From Enterobacter bugandensis (GTDB taxonomy: Bacteria; Pseudomonadota; Gammaproteobacteria; Enterobacterales; Enterobacteriaceae): DNA of 64,000 nt. The DNA lies in assembly GCF_900324475.1 (NCBI RefSeq), contig NZ_LT992502.1, forward strand, positions 4,464,001 through 4,528,000, read 5' to 3'. Of the stretch, positions 22,334 to 31,795 are shown in pieces. Each line of letters starts with the position of its first letter. Positions within the stretch are counted from its first letter, which is position 1. The position numbers and the translations under genes were made by a program. A model generated the notes under the pieces. The model had not been told where the DNA came from and searched no databases. It saw only the letters and a list, made by a program, of their open reading frames with translations.

Positions 22334-23287
22334 ATGATCGAGATTAAACACCTGAAAACGCTACAAGCGTTGCGGAACTGCGGTTCGCTCGCGGCGGCGG
22401 CGGCCACGCTGCACCAGACCCAGTCCGCCCTTTCTCACCAGTTCAGCGATCTGGAACAACGCCTCGGATTTCGTCTTTTTGTGCGTAAGAGCCAGCCTTT
22501 GCGCTTTACGCCGCAGGGTGAAATTCTTCTTCAACTGGCGAATCAGGTACTGCCGCAGATCGCCAGCGCGCTGCAGGCGTGTAACGAGCCGCAGCAGACC
22601 AAACTGCGGATCGCCATTGAGTGCCACAGCTGTATTCAGTGGCTGACCCCCGCGCTTGAGAACTTTCGCCAGAAGTGGCCGCAGGTGGAGATGGACTTTA
22701 AATCCGGCGTGACGTTCGACCCGCAGCCCTCGCTCCAGCAGGGCGAGCTGGATCTGGTGATGACGTCCGACATCCTGCCGCGCAGCGGCCTGCACTATTC
22801 GCCGATGTTCGATTTTGAGGTGCGTCTGGTGCTGGCGCCGGACCATCCGCTGGCGGCCAAAACGCGCATTACGCCGGAAGATCTGGCGACAGAAACGCTG
22901 CTGATTTACCCGGTTCAGCGCAGCCGCCTGGATATCTGGCGTCATTTCCTGCAGCCGGCAGGCATCAGCCCGCAGCTGAAAAGCGTGGATAACACCCTGC
23001 TGCTGATCCAGATGGTGGCGGCCAGCATGGGTATCGCGGCGCTGCCGCACTGGGTGGTGGAGAGCTTTGAACGCCAGGGTCTGGTGGTCACCAAAACCCT
23101 GGGGGAAGGACTGTGGAGCCGGCTGTACGCCGCCGTGCGCGACGGCGAGCAGCGTCAGCCGGTTACGGAGGCGTTTATTCGCTCAGCGCGGAACCACGCG
23201 TGCGACCATCTTCCGTTTGTGCGGAGCGCGGAGCGACCCAGCGGCGATGGACCCACAGTGAAGCCAGGATCACCGCCCCCCCAATAA
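22334..23287 (+). CDS. metR: LysR-type activator of methionine genes MetR
   Basis: A 317-residue LysR-family regulator that activates metE (with homocysteine as co-activator) and other methionine genes. The N-terminal winged helix-turn-helix is [30 protein letters not shown], shown here by its start and end motifs [10 protein letters not shown] and QTQSALSHQ; the effector-binding domain begins at about 90. The length equals E. coli MetR. The last 113 bp overlap the 3' end of yigM on the other strand. A TGAA-N5-TTCA motif overlaps the ribosome-binding site and start. Confidence 0.97.
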   Translation: MIEIKHLKTLQALRNCGSLAAAAATLHQTQSALSHQFSDLEQRLGFRLFVRKSQPLRFTPQGEILLQLANQVLPQIASALQACNEPQQTKLRIAIECHSCIQWLTPALENFRQKWPQVEMDFKSGVTFDPQPSLQQGELDLVMTSDILPRSGLHYSPMFDFEVRLVLAPDHPLAAKTRITPEDLATETLLIYPVQRSRLDIWRHFLQPAGISPQLKSVDNTLLLIQMVAASMGIAALPHWVVESFERQGLVVTKTLGEGLWSRLYAAVRDGEQRQPVTEAFIRSARNHACDHLPFVRSAERPSGDGPTVKPGSPPPQ

Positions 23288-24074
23288 GGAAGCTCGGCCA
23301 GTGCGGCTGTTCCTGCCAGATGGCAAGGTTCACCAGCAGCCCCGCCGGGACGTGCACGTTGTTCATGATCCCCAGCGTACCGGCGTCTACCTGCGTAGCG
23401 CCGTAGTTCCACATAAAGTACCCCAGCCCCGACGCCACCACGCCCAGCCAGACCAGAACGCTCCACTGGACGGTGGTGGTCGGCAGCTTTTGCGGGTTGC
23501 CGAGCATAAACCACGCCGCCACCGCGACGATCGCCGCGCCCATATAGAACCACGCAAACGCGTTGTGCTGCGGCATCGGGCGGGTTTCCATCAGGCGCTT
23601 ATAGCCCACCATACCAATGGCAAAGCTGATGTTGGCAAGCTGGACGAACATCAGCCCTGTCCAGAAGTGATCGCTCACTTTGTCGTAGCGAATGATCGCC
23701 GCGCCAATAACCGCCAGCGCGGCGCTTAGCAGATATCCCCAGCGCAGGCGGCGCCTGCTGAGCAGATCGTAAATCAGCGTGATATAGAGCGGCGTCAGCA
23801 CGGTAAAAAGCAGAAATTCGGAGACGGACAGGTAGACGTAAGCCCGGAAGCTGAACAGATACATGATGCCAAGCTGCATCGCCCCCACCAGCATGTACAG
23901 CAGAATGGTTTTCAGCGATTGCCCGCGCGTGCGCAGGAACGGCAGGAACACCAGCGCCGCCAGCCCGACGCGCATCAGCACCGAGAAGTAGCTGTCGACC
24001 GAACCGGCAAGGTATTCGCCAATCAGGCTAAAGGAGAAGGCCCACAGGATAGTGGTGATAATGAGTAGCGCCAC
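23175..24074 (-). CDS. yigM: Biotin transporter, EamA/DMT family (YigM)
   Basis: A 299-residue membrane protein of the drug/metabolite transporter superfamily with about ten helices in two EamA repeats. E. coli YigM, of the same length and position, has been shown to be a high-affinity biotin transporter; the assignment here is by family and synteny. The frame runs tail to tail with metR and overlaps it by 113 bp, with no sign of truncation at its C-terminus (ALSE). Confidence 0.9.
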   Translation of the reverse strand: MALLIITTILWAFSFSLIGEYLAGSVDSYFSVLMRVGLAALVFLPFLRTRGQSLKTILLYMLVGAMQLGIMYLFSFRAYVYLSVSEFLLFTVLTPLYITLIYDLLSRRRLRWGYLLSAALAVIGAAIIRYDKVSDHFWTGLMFVQLANISFAIGMVGYKRLMETRPMPQHNAFAWFYMGAAIVAVAAWFMLGNPQKLPTTTVQWSVLVWLGVVASGLGYFMWNYGATQVDAGTLGIMNNVHVPAGLLVNLAIWQEQPHWPSFLIGGAVILASLWVHRRWVAPRSAQTEDGRTRGSALSE

Positions 24075-24156
24075 AATGCTTGTCTCTCAGAAAGAAGGAC
24101 AGGCATTGTAGCGAACTCTTTAGTTGACAACTGAACAATAAACAACCAAATGAAGA

Positions 24157-24957
24157 TTATTCAAGGAACAGTTTGCGCAGGTATTTCGGTACCGCGTTGT
24201 CTGCGTTGGTGCCGATGACTTCCAGTTCCGGATGCAGATCCTTCAGGCGCTGGTGCGCGTTTTCCATGATGCAGCCTTTGCCCGCCATAGAGAGCATCTC
24301 GGCGTCGTTCATGCCGTCGCCAAATGCGATACAGTCTTTAAGCGCGAAGCCCAGACGTTTCGCAACCGCTTCGAGCGCGTGACCTTTAGAAACGCCGCCC
24401 GCCATCACTTCCAGACAGGTCAGGGTGGAGAAGCTCACGTTGACGCGATCGCCCCAGCGGGCGTTGATCGCCTGCTCAAGCGGCAGCAGCTCTTCGTGGC
24501 TGTCGCAGGTGAAGAACACCTTGCTGATCCCCTCTGGATCCAGCAGGCCCGGCTCATACAGGGAGTAGTTGAATACCGCTTCCTTGAAGAAACGCATTTC
24601 ATCCGGGCGGTGGCGGTTCATGAACCATTCGTCGTCACGGTATACGTTGGTGACGATAGCCGGATTGTTATGCACCACGCCGAAGAGATCGGCAGCAATA
24701 TCGCGATCCAGGTTATGGGTGAAGATCAGGTTGCCGTCGGTATCATGCACGCGCGCACCGTTGGAGGTGATCATGTACGACTTGATCTCCAGATTATCGC
24801 GGATCTGCCCCACGTCCACGTGGTGGCGGCCGGTAGCGAACACAAAGTTCACGCCACGGGCGGTCAGAAGCTTTAAGGTCTCTTTCGCATAAGGCGACAG
24901 GGTGTGGTCGGGGGAAAGCAGCGTGCCATCTAAATCAGATGCAACAACCTGGTACAT
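24157..24957 (-). CDS. yigL: HAD-superfamily (Cof type) sugar phosphatase YigL
   Basis: A 266-residue Cof/HAD-IIB phosphatase. Motif I is SDLDGTLLSPDH with the nucleophile Asp8 and acid/base Asp10; motif II is ITSNGARV; motif IV is IAFGDGMNDAEML. In E. coli YigL has broad phosphatase activity including pyridoxal phosphate and hexose phosphates, and helps relieve sugar-phosphate stress under SgrS control; whether that holds here is inferred. The ATG at 24957 (MYQVVASD) is chosen over a 69-codon extension that overlaps pldB and lacks family similarity. It lies 25 bp after pldB. Confidence 0.93.
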   Translation of the reverse strand: MYQVVASDLDGTLLSPDHTLSPYAKETLKLLTARGVNFVFATGRHHVDVGQIRDNLEIKSYMITSNGARVHDTDGNLIFTHNLDRDIAADLFGVVHNNPAIVTNVYRDDEWFMNRHRPDEMRFFKEAVFNYSLYEPGLLDPEGISKVFFTCDSHEELLPLEQAINARWGDRVNVSFSTLTCLEVMAGGVSKGHALEAVAKRLGFALKDCIAFGDGMNDAEMLSMAGKGCIMENAHQRLKDLHPELEVIGTNADNAVPKYLRKLFLE

Positions 24958-24982
24958 AGGAAAATTTAACCTCAATAGAAAA

Positions 24983-25975
24983 TCAGTTATGCCGGTCGAA
25001 AAACTCGACGATGGCGTTAAGCGCGACTGAGCGCATAGCGTCCTTTTCAAAAAGGATCTCATGGTACGCGCCGTTGATGACCAGCGGTTTACCCCCTTCA
25101 CAAGGGTGACCGGCGGCAGCGCGCAGTTCACAATAGCGGTCATGCATGCGGTTATCCACCACACGCTCTTCTTCCGCCTGAATCAGAAGCGTCGGCGTGT
25201 CATCATCGCCTACGCCTGCCAGCACCTGCTCACCGGCCAGAATACCCTCACGCACCCAGTGCCAGGTCGGGCCGCCGACGCGCAAGCGCGGTTCATCGGC
25301 ATAAAAGCGCAGGTTGCGGCGATAGCGCTGCCGACTGTGGGTTAAGACGTTGATGGCGAACGGCAATGCGCGCCAGCGTCCGGTTCCGATGGCATAGCCT
25401 TCACGAATGCGCTGATGGCCCTCAGCCCAGTCGAGAAGATGGCGCACCATCCAGTCGGGAAAACGAATGACAATACCGTACATCGGCGCGGTGAGCGCAA
25501 TGGCGTCGCACTGGTGCTCATACCGCTGCAAAAACAGCGTCGAAATGGCGCCGCCCATGGAGTGCGCAAGGATGTACCGCTTGCGCCAGGGGCCGGGCTG
25601 AACTTCCTGCTGCCAGAACGCGGCAAAATCGTCGACGTAATCGCTGAAGTGATCCACATGCCCACGGTGCGTATCCGGCAGCATGCGTCCGGACAGCCCC
25701 TGCCCACGGTGGTCGATGATCAGCACGTCAAACCCCATGTTGACCAGGTCGTAGGCCAGTTCGGCATATTTAACGTAGCTTTCGATACGCCCGGGGCAGA
25801 CCACGATCACCCGGTCATTTTTTTCATTGCGGAAGCGAACGAAGCGCACCGGGATACCCCCTACGCCCGTAAACTCGTCTTCCTCACGCTGCCGCCAGAA
25901 ATCGGTCAGCGGCCCCATTGAGAAAGCAGCAAACGCGTTTTCTCGTGTTTCCCAGTCCTTTTTCTGCTGAAACAT
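24983..25975 (-). CDS. pldB: Lysophospholipase L2 PldB
   Basis: A 330-residue serine hydrolase of the alpha/beta hydrolase fold. The nucleophile elbow is LAHSMGGAIS, the oxyanion and strand region DVLIIDHRGQGLSG, and the C-terminal catalytic histidine lies in GAYHEILFE. The enzyme hydrolyses lysophospholipids in the inner membrane or cytoplasm. The start MFQQKKDWETREN at 25975 matches the family; 37 additional upstream codons are rejected. The C-terminus (FFDRHN) is about ten residues shorter than recalled for E. coli. Confidence 0.94.
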   Translation of the reverse strand: MFQQKKDWETRENAFAAFSMGPLTDFWRQREEDEFTGVGGIPVRFVRFRNEKNDRVIVVCPGRIESYVKYAELAYDLVNMGFDVLIIDHRGQGLSGRMLPDTHRGHVDHFSDYVDDFAAFWQQEVQPGPWRKRYILAHSMGGAISTLFLQRYEHQCDAIALTAPMYGIVIRFPDWMVRHLLDWAEGHQRIREGYAIGTGRWRALPFAINVLTHSRQRYRRNLRFYADEPRLRVGGPTWHWVREGILAGEQVLAGVGDDDTPTLLIQAEEERVVDNRMHDRYCELRAAAGHPCEGGKPLVINGAYHEILFEKDAMRSVALNAIVEFFDRHN

Positions 25976-26086
25976 TGGGTTTCCACTCACGTAATCCAGG
26001 GAATATCGTTTTTTTTCGTCACTGGTCACAAAATGACTCAACAATAGCGTATTGTGGCATAAAAATAGACGGTTCGGGAGTTTCAA

Positions 26087-26707
26087 ATGACCTTCGAGTG
26101 GTGGTTCGCCTACCTGCTGACATCAATCATCCTTAGCCTTTCGCCCGGCTCTGGTGCCATTAACACTATGACCACTTCCATCAACCACGGCTATCGCGGT
26201 GCGGCGGCGTCCATTGCCGGTTTACAGACCGGGCTCGGCATTCATATTGTGCTGGTGGGGATTGGTCTGGGGACGCTGTTCTCTCGTTCGGTGCTGGCGT
26301 TTGAAGTGCTGAAGTGGGCCGGTGCGGCGTATCTGATTTGGCTCGGTATCCAGCAGTGGCGCGCGGCAGGCTCGATTGACCTGAATACGCTCTCCAGGAC
26401 GCAAACGCGCGGCCACCTGTTTAAGCGCGCGGTGTTCGTGAACCTGACGAACCCGAAAAGCATTGTGTTCCTCGCCGCCCTGTTCCCACAGTTTATCGTG
26501 CCACATCAGCCCCAGGTGATGCAGTACGTGGTGCTGGGAGCGACCACCATCATCGTCGATATCATCGTGATGATTGGTTACGCGACGCTGGCGCAGCGGA
26601 TAGCGGCGTGGATTAAAGGGCCTAAGCAGATGAAGGCCCTGAATAAAGTCTTTGGTTCGCTGTTTATGCTGGTTGGCGCGCTGCTTGCGTCAGCGCGTCA
26701 TGCTTAG
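26087..26707 (+). CDS. rhtB: Homoserine/homoserine lactone efflux protein RhtB
   Basis: A 206-residue LysE/RhtB-family exporter with about six membrane helices; the N-terminal [21 protein letters not shown] is the family signature. It exports homoserine and its lactone in E. coli. It is divergent from pldB and its stop overlaps the stop of rhtC by four bases, tail to tail, so the two exporters are paralogous neighbours in convergent orientation. Confidence 0.95.
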   Translation: MTFEWWFAYLLTSIILSLSPGSGAINTMTTSINHGYRGAAASIAGLQTGLGIHIVLVGIGLGTLFSRSVLAFEVLKWAGAAYLIWLGIQQWRAAGSIDLNTLSRTQTRGHLFKRAVFVNLTNPKSIVFLAALFPQFIVPHQPQVMQYVVLGATTIIVDIIVMIGYATLAQRIAAWIKGPKQMKALNKVFGSLFMLVGALLASARHA

Positions 26708-27324
26708 CGAGAAATAATGAGATGAATCCCGAAGCCGGCGAACAGCGCGCCGGCAAAGCCGTCGATCCACTTCGCGATGCGCTGATAGCCGCGGCGCATC
26801 GCCGGTAAGGCGAACAGGCTGGCAACAATAGTGAACCAGGCGAACGTCTCAACAACGATCAGCAGGAAGATCCCCCAGCGCGCGCCTGCGCCGACGCTGT
26901 CACCCACAAACAGCGAGAACACGGAGCCGAAATAGATAATCGCTTTCGGGTTTGCCAGGTTAGTCAGGAGCCCTTTTACAAAGCTGCGGCCGCCCGTTGC
27001 CAGCTCTACCTTTGGCTCTTCTGGCTTTTTCTCTTCTTTCTTCAGCGCCCCGCGCAGCATCTGGTAGCCCATCCAGCACAGGTACAGCCCGCCGCCAACC
27101 ATAATGATGTTATGCAGCCACGCCATCTTCGCCAGGATCAGGTTCAGACCGAGCAGCGCGACCGCCGCCCAGACCATAACGCCCATGGTAATACCGAGCA
27201 CGCCCATCATCGCTTCTTTGCGGGAGCGGCTGACGGCAGTTTGCGACACGAAGAAAAAGTCTGGTCCAGGGCTCATCAGCGCAACGATGTGCACTAACGC
27301 CACGGTGAGAAATAGCATTAACAT
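26704..27324 (-). CDS. rhtC: Threonine efflux protein RhtC
   Basis: A 206-residue LysE-family exporter, the paralogue of RhtB; the signature is [21 protein letters not shown], and [16 protein letters not shown] is a second family block. E. coli RhtC exports threonine. A charged cytoplasmic loop ([11 protein letters not shown]) lies near residue 90. It lies 61 bp downstream of recQ on the same strand. Confidence 0.95.
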   Translation of the reverse strand: MLMLFLTVALVHIVALMSPGPDFFFVSQTAVSRSRKEAMMGVLGITMGVMVWAAVALLGLNLILAKMAWLHNIIMVGGGLYLCWMGYQMLRGALKKEEKKPEEPKVELATGGRSFVKGLLTNLANPKAIIYFGSVFSLFVGDSVGAGARWGIFLLIVVETFAWFTIVASLFALPAMRRGYQRIAKWIDGFAGALFAGFGIHLIISR

Positions 27325-27385
27325 AATTAGCTCGCGGGGAAATAATTCAGTGAGTCATCATCCTGGCACTTTTTCGCCCGTCTGA

Positions 27386-29215
27386 CTACTCCTCATCATC
27401 ACCATCGGCGTGAGAGCGGATAAGCGCCATAAACTCTTTACCAAAGCGCTCCAGCTTGCGCGTGCCGACGCCGTTGACGCTGAGCATCTCGCTGGCGCTG
27501 AGCGGCATCTGTTCCGCCATCTCAATCAGCGTCGCGTCGTTGAACACCACGTATGGCGGGATGTTCTCTTCGTCAGCGATAGCTTTACGCAGCTTGCGAA
27601 GCTTGGCAAACAGCTTGCGGTCATAGTTACCGCCGTAGGATTTCTGCATCACGCGCGGCTTGAGGGCAACCACGCGCGGCACGGCGAGCTTGAGCTCAAC
27701 ATCACCGCGCAGCACCGGACGCGCTGCTTCGGTCAGCTGTAGCGCGGAGTGTTGAGCAATGTTCTGCGTGGCAAAGCCGAGGTGAATCAGCTGGCGAATA
27801 ATGCTGACCCAGTGCTCGTGGCTCTGGTCTTTACCGATGCCGTAAACCGGCAGCTTGTCGTGCCCCATGTCGCGGATACGCTGGTTATTGGCACCGCGCA
27901 GCACTTCCACCACGTAGCCCATCCCGAAGCGTTGATTCACGCGGTAAATGGTCGAGAGCGCTTTGCGCGCGTCCATCAGCCCATCGTACTGCTTTGGCGG
28001 ATCGAGGCAGATATCGCAGTTGCCGCACGGCTCCTGTCGCCCTTCACCAAAGTAGTTGAGCAGCACCAGACGGCGGCAGGTTTGCGCTTCAGCGAAGGCA
28101 CCCATCGCGTTGAGCTTGTGGCGCTCGATGTCCTGGAGTTGTCCCTGCGGCTTCTCTTCCAGACAACGGCGCAGCCACGCCATATCGGCCGGATCGTAAA
28201 ACAGCATCGCTTCCGCAGGCAGGCCGTCACGGCCGGCGCGGCCGGTCTCCTGATAGTAGGATTCGATATTGCGCGGAATGTCGAAGTGCACTACAAAGCG
28301 CACGTTCGGCTTGTTGATGCCCATCCCGAACGCCACCGTCGCGACCACGATTTGCAGGTCGTCGCGCTGGAATTTCTCCTGCACGTCGGCGCGGATATGG
28401 TTTTCCAGCCCGGCGTGATAGGCCGCGGCGCTAAAGCCGCGATTTTGCAGACGCGCGGCGGTGTCTTCCACCTTCGCACGGCTGTTGCAGTAGATGATAC
28501 CGGACTTGCCGCGCTGCTCCTGAACGTAGCGCAGGAGCTGGTCCAGCGGCTTGAATTTTTCCATCAGCATGTAGCGGATGTTCGGGCGGTCGAAGCTGCT
28601 GACCTGAATATACGGGTCGTTCAGCCCCAGCAGGCGAACGATATCCAGGCGCGTGGTGTCATCCGCCGTGGCGGTAAGCGCCATAAACGGCAGCTCGGGG
28701 AAGCGCTGACGCAGCTGGCCGAGGGCAGCGTATTCCGGACGGAAATCGTGTCCCCACTGGGAGATACAGTGCGCTTCATCCACCGCCAGCAGAACCAGGT
28801 TCCAGTGCGCCAGGTGATCGAGGAAGTTGTCCAGCATCAGGCGTTCCGGCGCGATATACAGCAGGCGGATCTGCCCGGTGCGGCACCCGGCCATCACCTC
28901 TTGCTGCTGCTCGCGGGTTTGCGTCGAGTTCAGGCAGGCCGCCGCCACGCCGTTGGCGAGCAGCTGGTCGACCTGGTCTTTCATCAGGGAAATGAGAGGC
29001 GATACCACGACCGTCAGGCCGTTAAGCACCAGCGCGGGCACCTGATAACAGAGGGATTTACCGCCGCCGGTCGGCATCACCACCAGGCAGTCTCGGCCTT
29101 CCAGCACCGTTTCAATGATGGTTTCCTGGCCAGGGCGGAACTGCTGGTAGCCAAAGGTTTCATGCAAAACCTGTTTAGCCAGCGACTCCTGATTCAATAC
29201 TTCCGCCTGCGCCAC
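27386..29215 (-). CDS. recQ: ATP-dependent DNA helicase RecQ
   Basis: A 609-residue superfamily 2 3'-5' helicase of the RecF pathway. Walker A is MPTGGGKSLCY, the DEAH box lies in AVDEAHCISQWGHDFRPEY, motif VI is QETGRAGRDG, and the RQC zinc cysteines are in RRLVLLNYFGE-CGNCDICLDPP. The HRDC domain ends the protein. The start is GTG at 29215 (VAQAEVLN) with GGGG upstream, giving exactly the E. coli length. The frame extends 21 codons further through the pldA terminator hairpin, which argues against the longer form. Confidence 0.96.
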   Translation of the reverse strand: MAQAEVLNQESLAKQVLHETFGYQQFRPGQETIIETVLEGRDCLVVMPTGGGKSLCYQVPALVLNGLTVVVSPLISLMKDQVDQLLANGVAAACLNSTQTREQQQEVMAGCRTGQIRLLYIAPERLMLDNFLDHLAHWNLVLLAVDEAHCISQWGHDFRPEYAALGQLRQRFPELPFMALTATADDTTRLDIVRLLGLNDPYIQVSSFDRPNIRYMLMEKFKPLDQLLRYVQEQRGKSGIIYCNSRAKVEDTAARLQNRGFSAAAYHAGLENHIRADVQEKFQRDDLQIVVATVAFGMGINKPNVRFVVHFDIPRNIESYYQETGRAGRDGLPAEAMLFYDPADMAWLRRCLEEKPQGQLQDIERHKLNAMGAFAEAQTCRRLVLLNYFGEGRQEPCGNCDICLDPPKQYDGLMDARKALSTIYRVNQRFGMGYVVEVLRGANNQRIRDMGHDKLPVYGIGKDQSHEHWVSIIRQLIHLGFATQNIAQHSALQLTEAARPVLRGDVELKLAVPRVVALKPRVMQKSYGGNYDRKLFAKLRKLRKAIADEENIPPYVVFNDATLIEMAEQMPLSASEMLSVNGVGTRKLERFGKEFMALIRSHADGDDEE

Positions 29216-29230
29216 GTTAACCCCATATGC

Positions 29231-29263
29231 GAAAAATAAAACAGGCGCTATTTTCAGCGCCTG
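29231..29263 (-). terminator. pldA terminator
   Basis: Arms CAGGCGCT (29242-29249) and AGCGCCTG (29256-29263) with a 6-nt loop, followed on the minus strand by TTTTATTTTTC. It sits between the pldA stop and the recQ start, separating the two units. Confidence 0.88.
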
Positions 29264-29305
29264 AGAGAGAAACTTCAACGTTTAACGCAAAAACATTCGA
29301 GCAGC

Positions 29306-30175
29306 TTAGAGAATATCGTTCAGCATTACGCCCACGCCAACGCGAGTCTGATTGAAGTTGTAGTCGATCAGCGACTCGCCGTAGCCGCTGTACACCTGGG
29401 TATAGAGACGCACGTGCTTCGTCACCGGGTAGCTCAGACCGAGCTCCGCACCGCCGTAGCCGGTGTTCCAGTTGTACTGCCCCTTCGCGCTCAGCACGGC
29501 TTCACCTAACTGGTAGCCAACTTTGAGCTGGTAGTAGCCCATATATTTGGTGATATCCGGGTTGTCATCGGTGCTGCCGAGCACATACCACGGCTTCACT
29601 TCCACCATCCAGTTACCGTTCTGCGCCATCAGGCGCGTATAGGCGCGGTTCCAGCTACGCGAGGTTGGATCGGAACGTCCGTTAGAATCATGGTTAAAGC
29701 CCACTTCGACGTCGCGCAGCGTCCAGCCAGCAAATTCATAATCCGTTGCGAAGCCGAGGAAAAGCTGCGGCTCATAGTTGGTTTCACGGAACGGTGAAGA
29801 TTCCCCGCTGTTGGAGAGCTGCCACCAGGATTTCTGCGTATAAGACGCGCCGAGCACTGAGTTTGGCCCCAGAATACCGCGCCAGAACGGGAACGCGAGG
29901 CTAAGCTGGAACTTCACCTCATCCTTACGCGCATTATCAGACCAGTTATAGGAGCTTATCGCTTCTTTGTTGAGATCGCTGGTTTGGGTATAAATCACGT
30001 AGTTCGTGTCATACGGGTAGAGCGTGAACGGATTGTCATGCTCCTGCAGCATATTGGCGATAATGCTGCCCTTAACGGCAGGTTTATCATGGACTTCTTT
30101 AATCGTCGCTTCCTGCGCATATGCTGTGAGGGGCAGCGCAACCGCCGCCAGTAACCAGGCCAGATACGTCCGCAT
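29306..30175 (-). CDS. pldA: Outer membrane phospholipase A PldA
   Basis: A 289-residue outer-membrane beta-barrel with phospholipase A1/A2 and lysophospholipase activity, activated by Ca2+-dependent dimerisation when lipids reach the outer leaflet. A 20-residue Sec signal peptide ends in AYA-QEA. The active-site block VGFNHDSNGRSDPTSRSWNR contains the catalytic His, Ser and Asn of the family. The barrel ends in a hydrophobic VMLNDIL strand. The ATG at 30175 is chosen because the signal peptide starts there; 28 upstream codons are rejected. Confidence 0.96.
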   Translation of the reverse strand: MRTYLAWLLAAVALPLTAYAQEATIKEVHDKPAVKGSIIANMLQEHDNPFTLYPYDTNYVIYTQTSDLNKEAISSYNWSDNARKDEVKFQLSLAFPFWRGILGPNSVLGASYTQKSWWQLSNSGESSPFRETNYEPQLFLGFATDYEFAGWTLRDVEVGFNHDSNGRSDPTSRSWNRAYTRLMAQNGNWMVEVKPWYVLGSTDDNPDITKYMGYYQLKVGYQLGEAVLSAKGQYNWNTGYGGAELGLSYPVTKHVRLYTQVYSGYGESLIDYNFNQTRVGVGVMLNDIL

Positions 30176-30337
30176 CGGTGGTGTTCTCCTGCAAAGAGTA
30201 AAATTACCTGAATAGTTATGAGGCGAACATTCTACAGACTTCTGCGATAACTGCTGCATCCTCGTTTCTGAAAGTGGAATTCCTTATTGCTGAAGCATAA
30301 AATCAACATTTCATTAACAATAAGGATGTAATGTCTC

Positions 30338-30805
30338 ATGTCAGCCATGCTTACCGCCGAAGAAGTGTTAAAACTCGTGGGCGAGATTTTTGTTTACCAT
30401 ATGCCGTTTAACCGTGCGCTGGGTCTTGAGCTGGAGCGTTATGAGAAAGAGTTTGCCCAGCTGAGTTTCAACAACCAGCCGATGATGGTGGGTAACTGGG
30501 CACAAAGTATTCTGCACGGCGGGGTGATTGCCTCCGCGCTGGACGTGGCGGCAGGCCTGGTCTGCGTGGGCAGTACGCTGACGCGCCATGACACCATCAA
30601 CGAAGATGAACTCCGCCAGCGTCTGGCGCGCATGGGCACCATTGATTTACGCGTCGACTATCTTCGCCCGGGGCGCGGAAACCGCTTTACCTGCACCAGC
30701 AGCCTGCTGCGTGCCGGGAATAAAGTTGCCGTTGCCCGCGTTGAGCTGCATAACGAGGAGCAGGTTTATATCGCCAGCGCAACCGCCACTTATATGGTGG
30801 GTTGA
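30338..30805 (+). CDS. yigI: Hotdog-fold thioesterase YigI
   Basis: A 155-residue PaaI-type hotdog thioesterase family protein. The segment [24 protein letters not shown] carries the HGGxxxxxxD(E) active-site pattern. E. coli YigI has been assigned an acyl-CoA thioesterase activity with medium- and long-chain substrates, but its pathway is unsettled. It lies 51 bp upstream of rarD on the same strand and is divergent from pldA. Confidence 0.9.
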   Translation: MSAMLTAEEVLKLVGEIFVYHMPFNRALGLELERYEKEFAQLSFNNQPMMVGNWAQSILHGGVIASALDVAAGLVCVGSTLTRHDTINEDELRQRLARMGTIDLRVDYLRPGRGNRFTCTSSLLRAGNKVAVARVELHNEEQVYIASATATYMVG

Positions 30806-30856
30806 GGCGGCAAATTCGGGTAAAATTGATTCACTTTTTTGTAACGGATTTTCCCG

Positions 30857-31753
30857 ATGGATGCTAAACAGACGCGGCAGGGCGTTTTACTCGCCCTTGC
30901 CGCTTATTTTATTTGGGGTATCGCCCCGGCGTATTTCAAATTTATCGCCTATGTTCCGGCCGACGAGATCCTCACTCACCGCGTCATCTGGTCGTTTTTC
31001 TTCATGATCGCGCTGATGAGCATCAGCCGTCAGTGGTCCGGCGTTAAAACGCTGCTGCAAACCCCTAAAAAGGTCTTCCTGCTGGCGCTTTCTGCGGTGC
31101 TGATCGGCGGCAACTGGCTGCTGTTTATCTGGGCGGTGAATAACCACCACATGCTCGAAGCGAGCCTGGGGTACTTCATTAACCCGCTGGTGAATATCGT
31201 GCTGGGGATGATTTTCCTCGGCGAACGCTTCCGCCGGATGCAGTGGGTGGCGGTGATTCTCGCCTTCTGCGGCGTGCTGGTGCAGCTGTGGACGTTTGGC
31301 TCGCTGCCGGTTATCGCCCTCGGTCTGGCGTTCAGCTTTGCTTTTTACGGCCTGGTACGTAAGAAAATTGCGGTGGAAGCGCAAACCGGGATGCTGTTTG
31401 AAACCCTGTGGCTGCTGCCGGTGGCGGCGATCTATCTGTTCGGTATCGCCGACAGCGCCACCAGCCATATGGGCAGCAACCCGTGGTCGCTGAACCTGAT
31501 GCTGATGGCGGCGGGCGTAGTGACCACCATTCCGCTGCTGTGCTTCACCGGTGCGGCAACGCGCCTGCGCCTCTCCACGCTGGGCTTCTTCCAGTACATT
31601 GGCCCGACGCTGATGTTCCTGCTGGCGGTGGTGTTTTACGGCGAAGTGCCGGGTGCGGATAAGATGGTGACCTTTGCCTTTATCTGGGTGGCGCTGGCGA
31701 TTTTCGTCGCCGATGCGATTTATACCCAGCGCAGAACCCGCAGAGGAATGTAG
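30857..31753 (+). CDS. rarD: RarD permease, EamA/DMT superfamily
   Basis: A 298-residue membrane protein with about ten helices and two EamA repeats. It begins MDAKQTRQGVLLALAAYFIWG, and the RarD-typical LSTLGFFQYIGPTLMFLLAV block is present near residue 240. It is annotated as a chloramphenicol-sensitive permease family member, but no transported substrate is established. In E. coli yigF and yigG lie between rarD and corA; here rarD ends directly at a REP element and the corA stop. Confidence 0.92.
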   Translation: MDAKQTRQGVLLALAAYFIWGIAPAYFKFIAYVPADEILTHRVIWSFFFMIALMSISRQWSGVKTLLQTPKKVFLLALSAVLIGGNWLLFIWAVNNHHMLEASLGYFINPLVNIVLGMIFLGERFRRMQWVAVILAFCGVLVQLWTFGSLPVIALGLAFSFAFYGLVRKKIAVEAQTGMLFETLWLLPVAAIYLFGIADSATSHMGSNPWSLNLMLMAAGVVTTIPLLCFTGAATRLRLSTLGFFQYIGPTLMFLLAVVFYGEVPGADKMVTFAFIWVALAIFVADAIYTQRRTRRGM

Positions 31754-31762
31754 GTGTTTTGT

Positions 31763-31790
31763 AGGGCGGGTAAGCGCAGCGCCACCCGCC
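31763..31790. repeat. REP-like palindromic element between rarD and corA
   Basis: GGGCGGGTAAGCGCAGCGCC followed by ACCCGCC gives an imperfect palindrome (GGCGGGT/ACCCGCC arms) of the kind common in enterobacterial 3' regions. It lies between two convergent genes, where such hairpins stabilise 3' ends or help terminate. Confidence 0.75.
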
Positions 31791-31795
31791 AGATT

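Noticed and set aside
27749..29239. 496-codon open frame on the plus strand opposite recQ
   Set aside because: It is entirely antisense to a full-length, motif-complete recQ; long antisense frames are common in this codon usage, and the translated product shows no recognisable motif.
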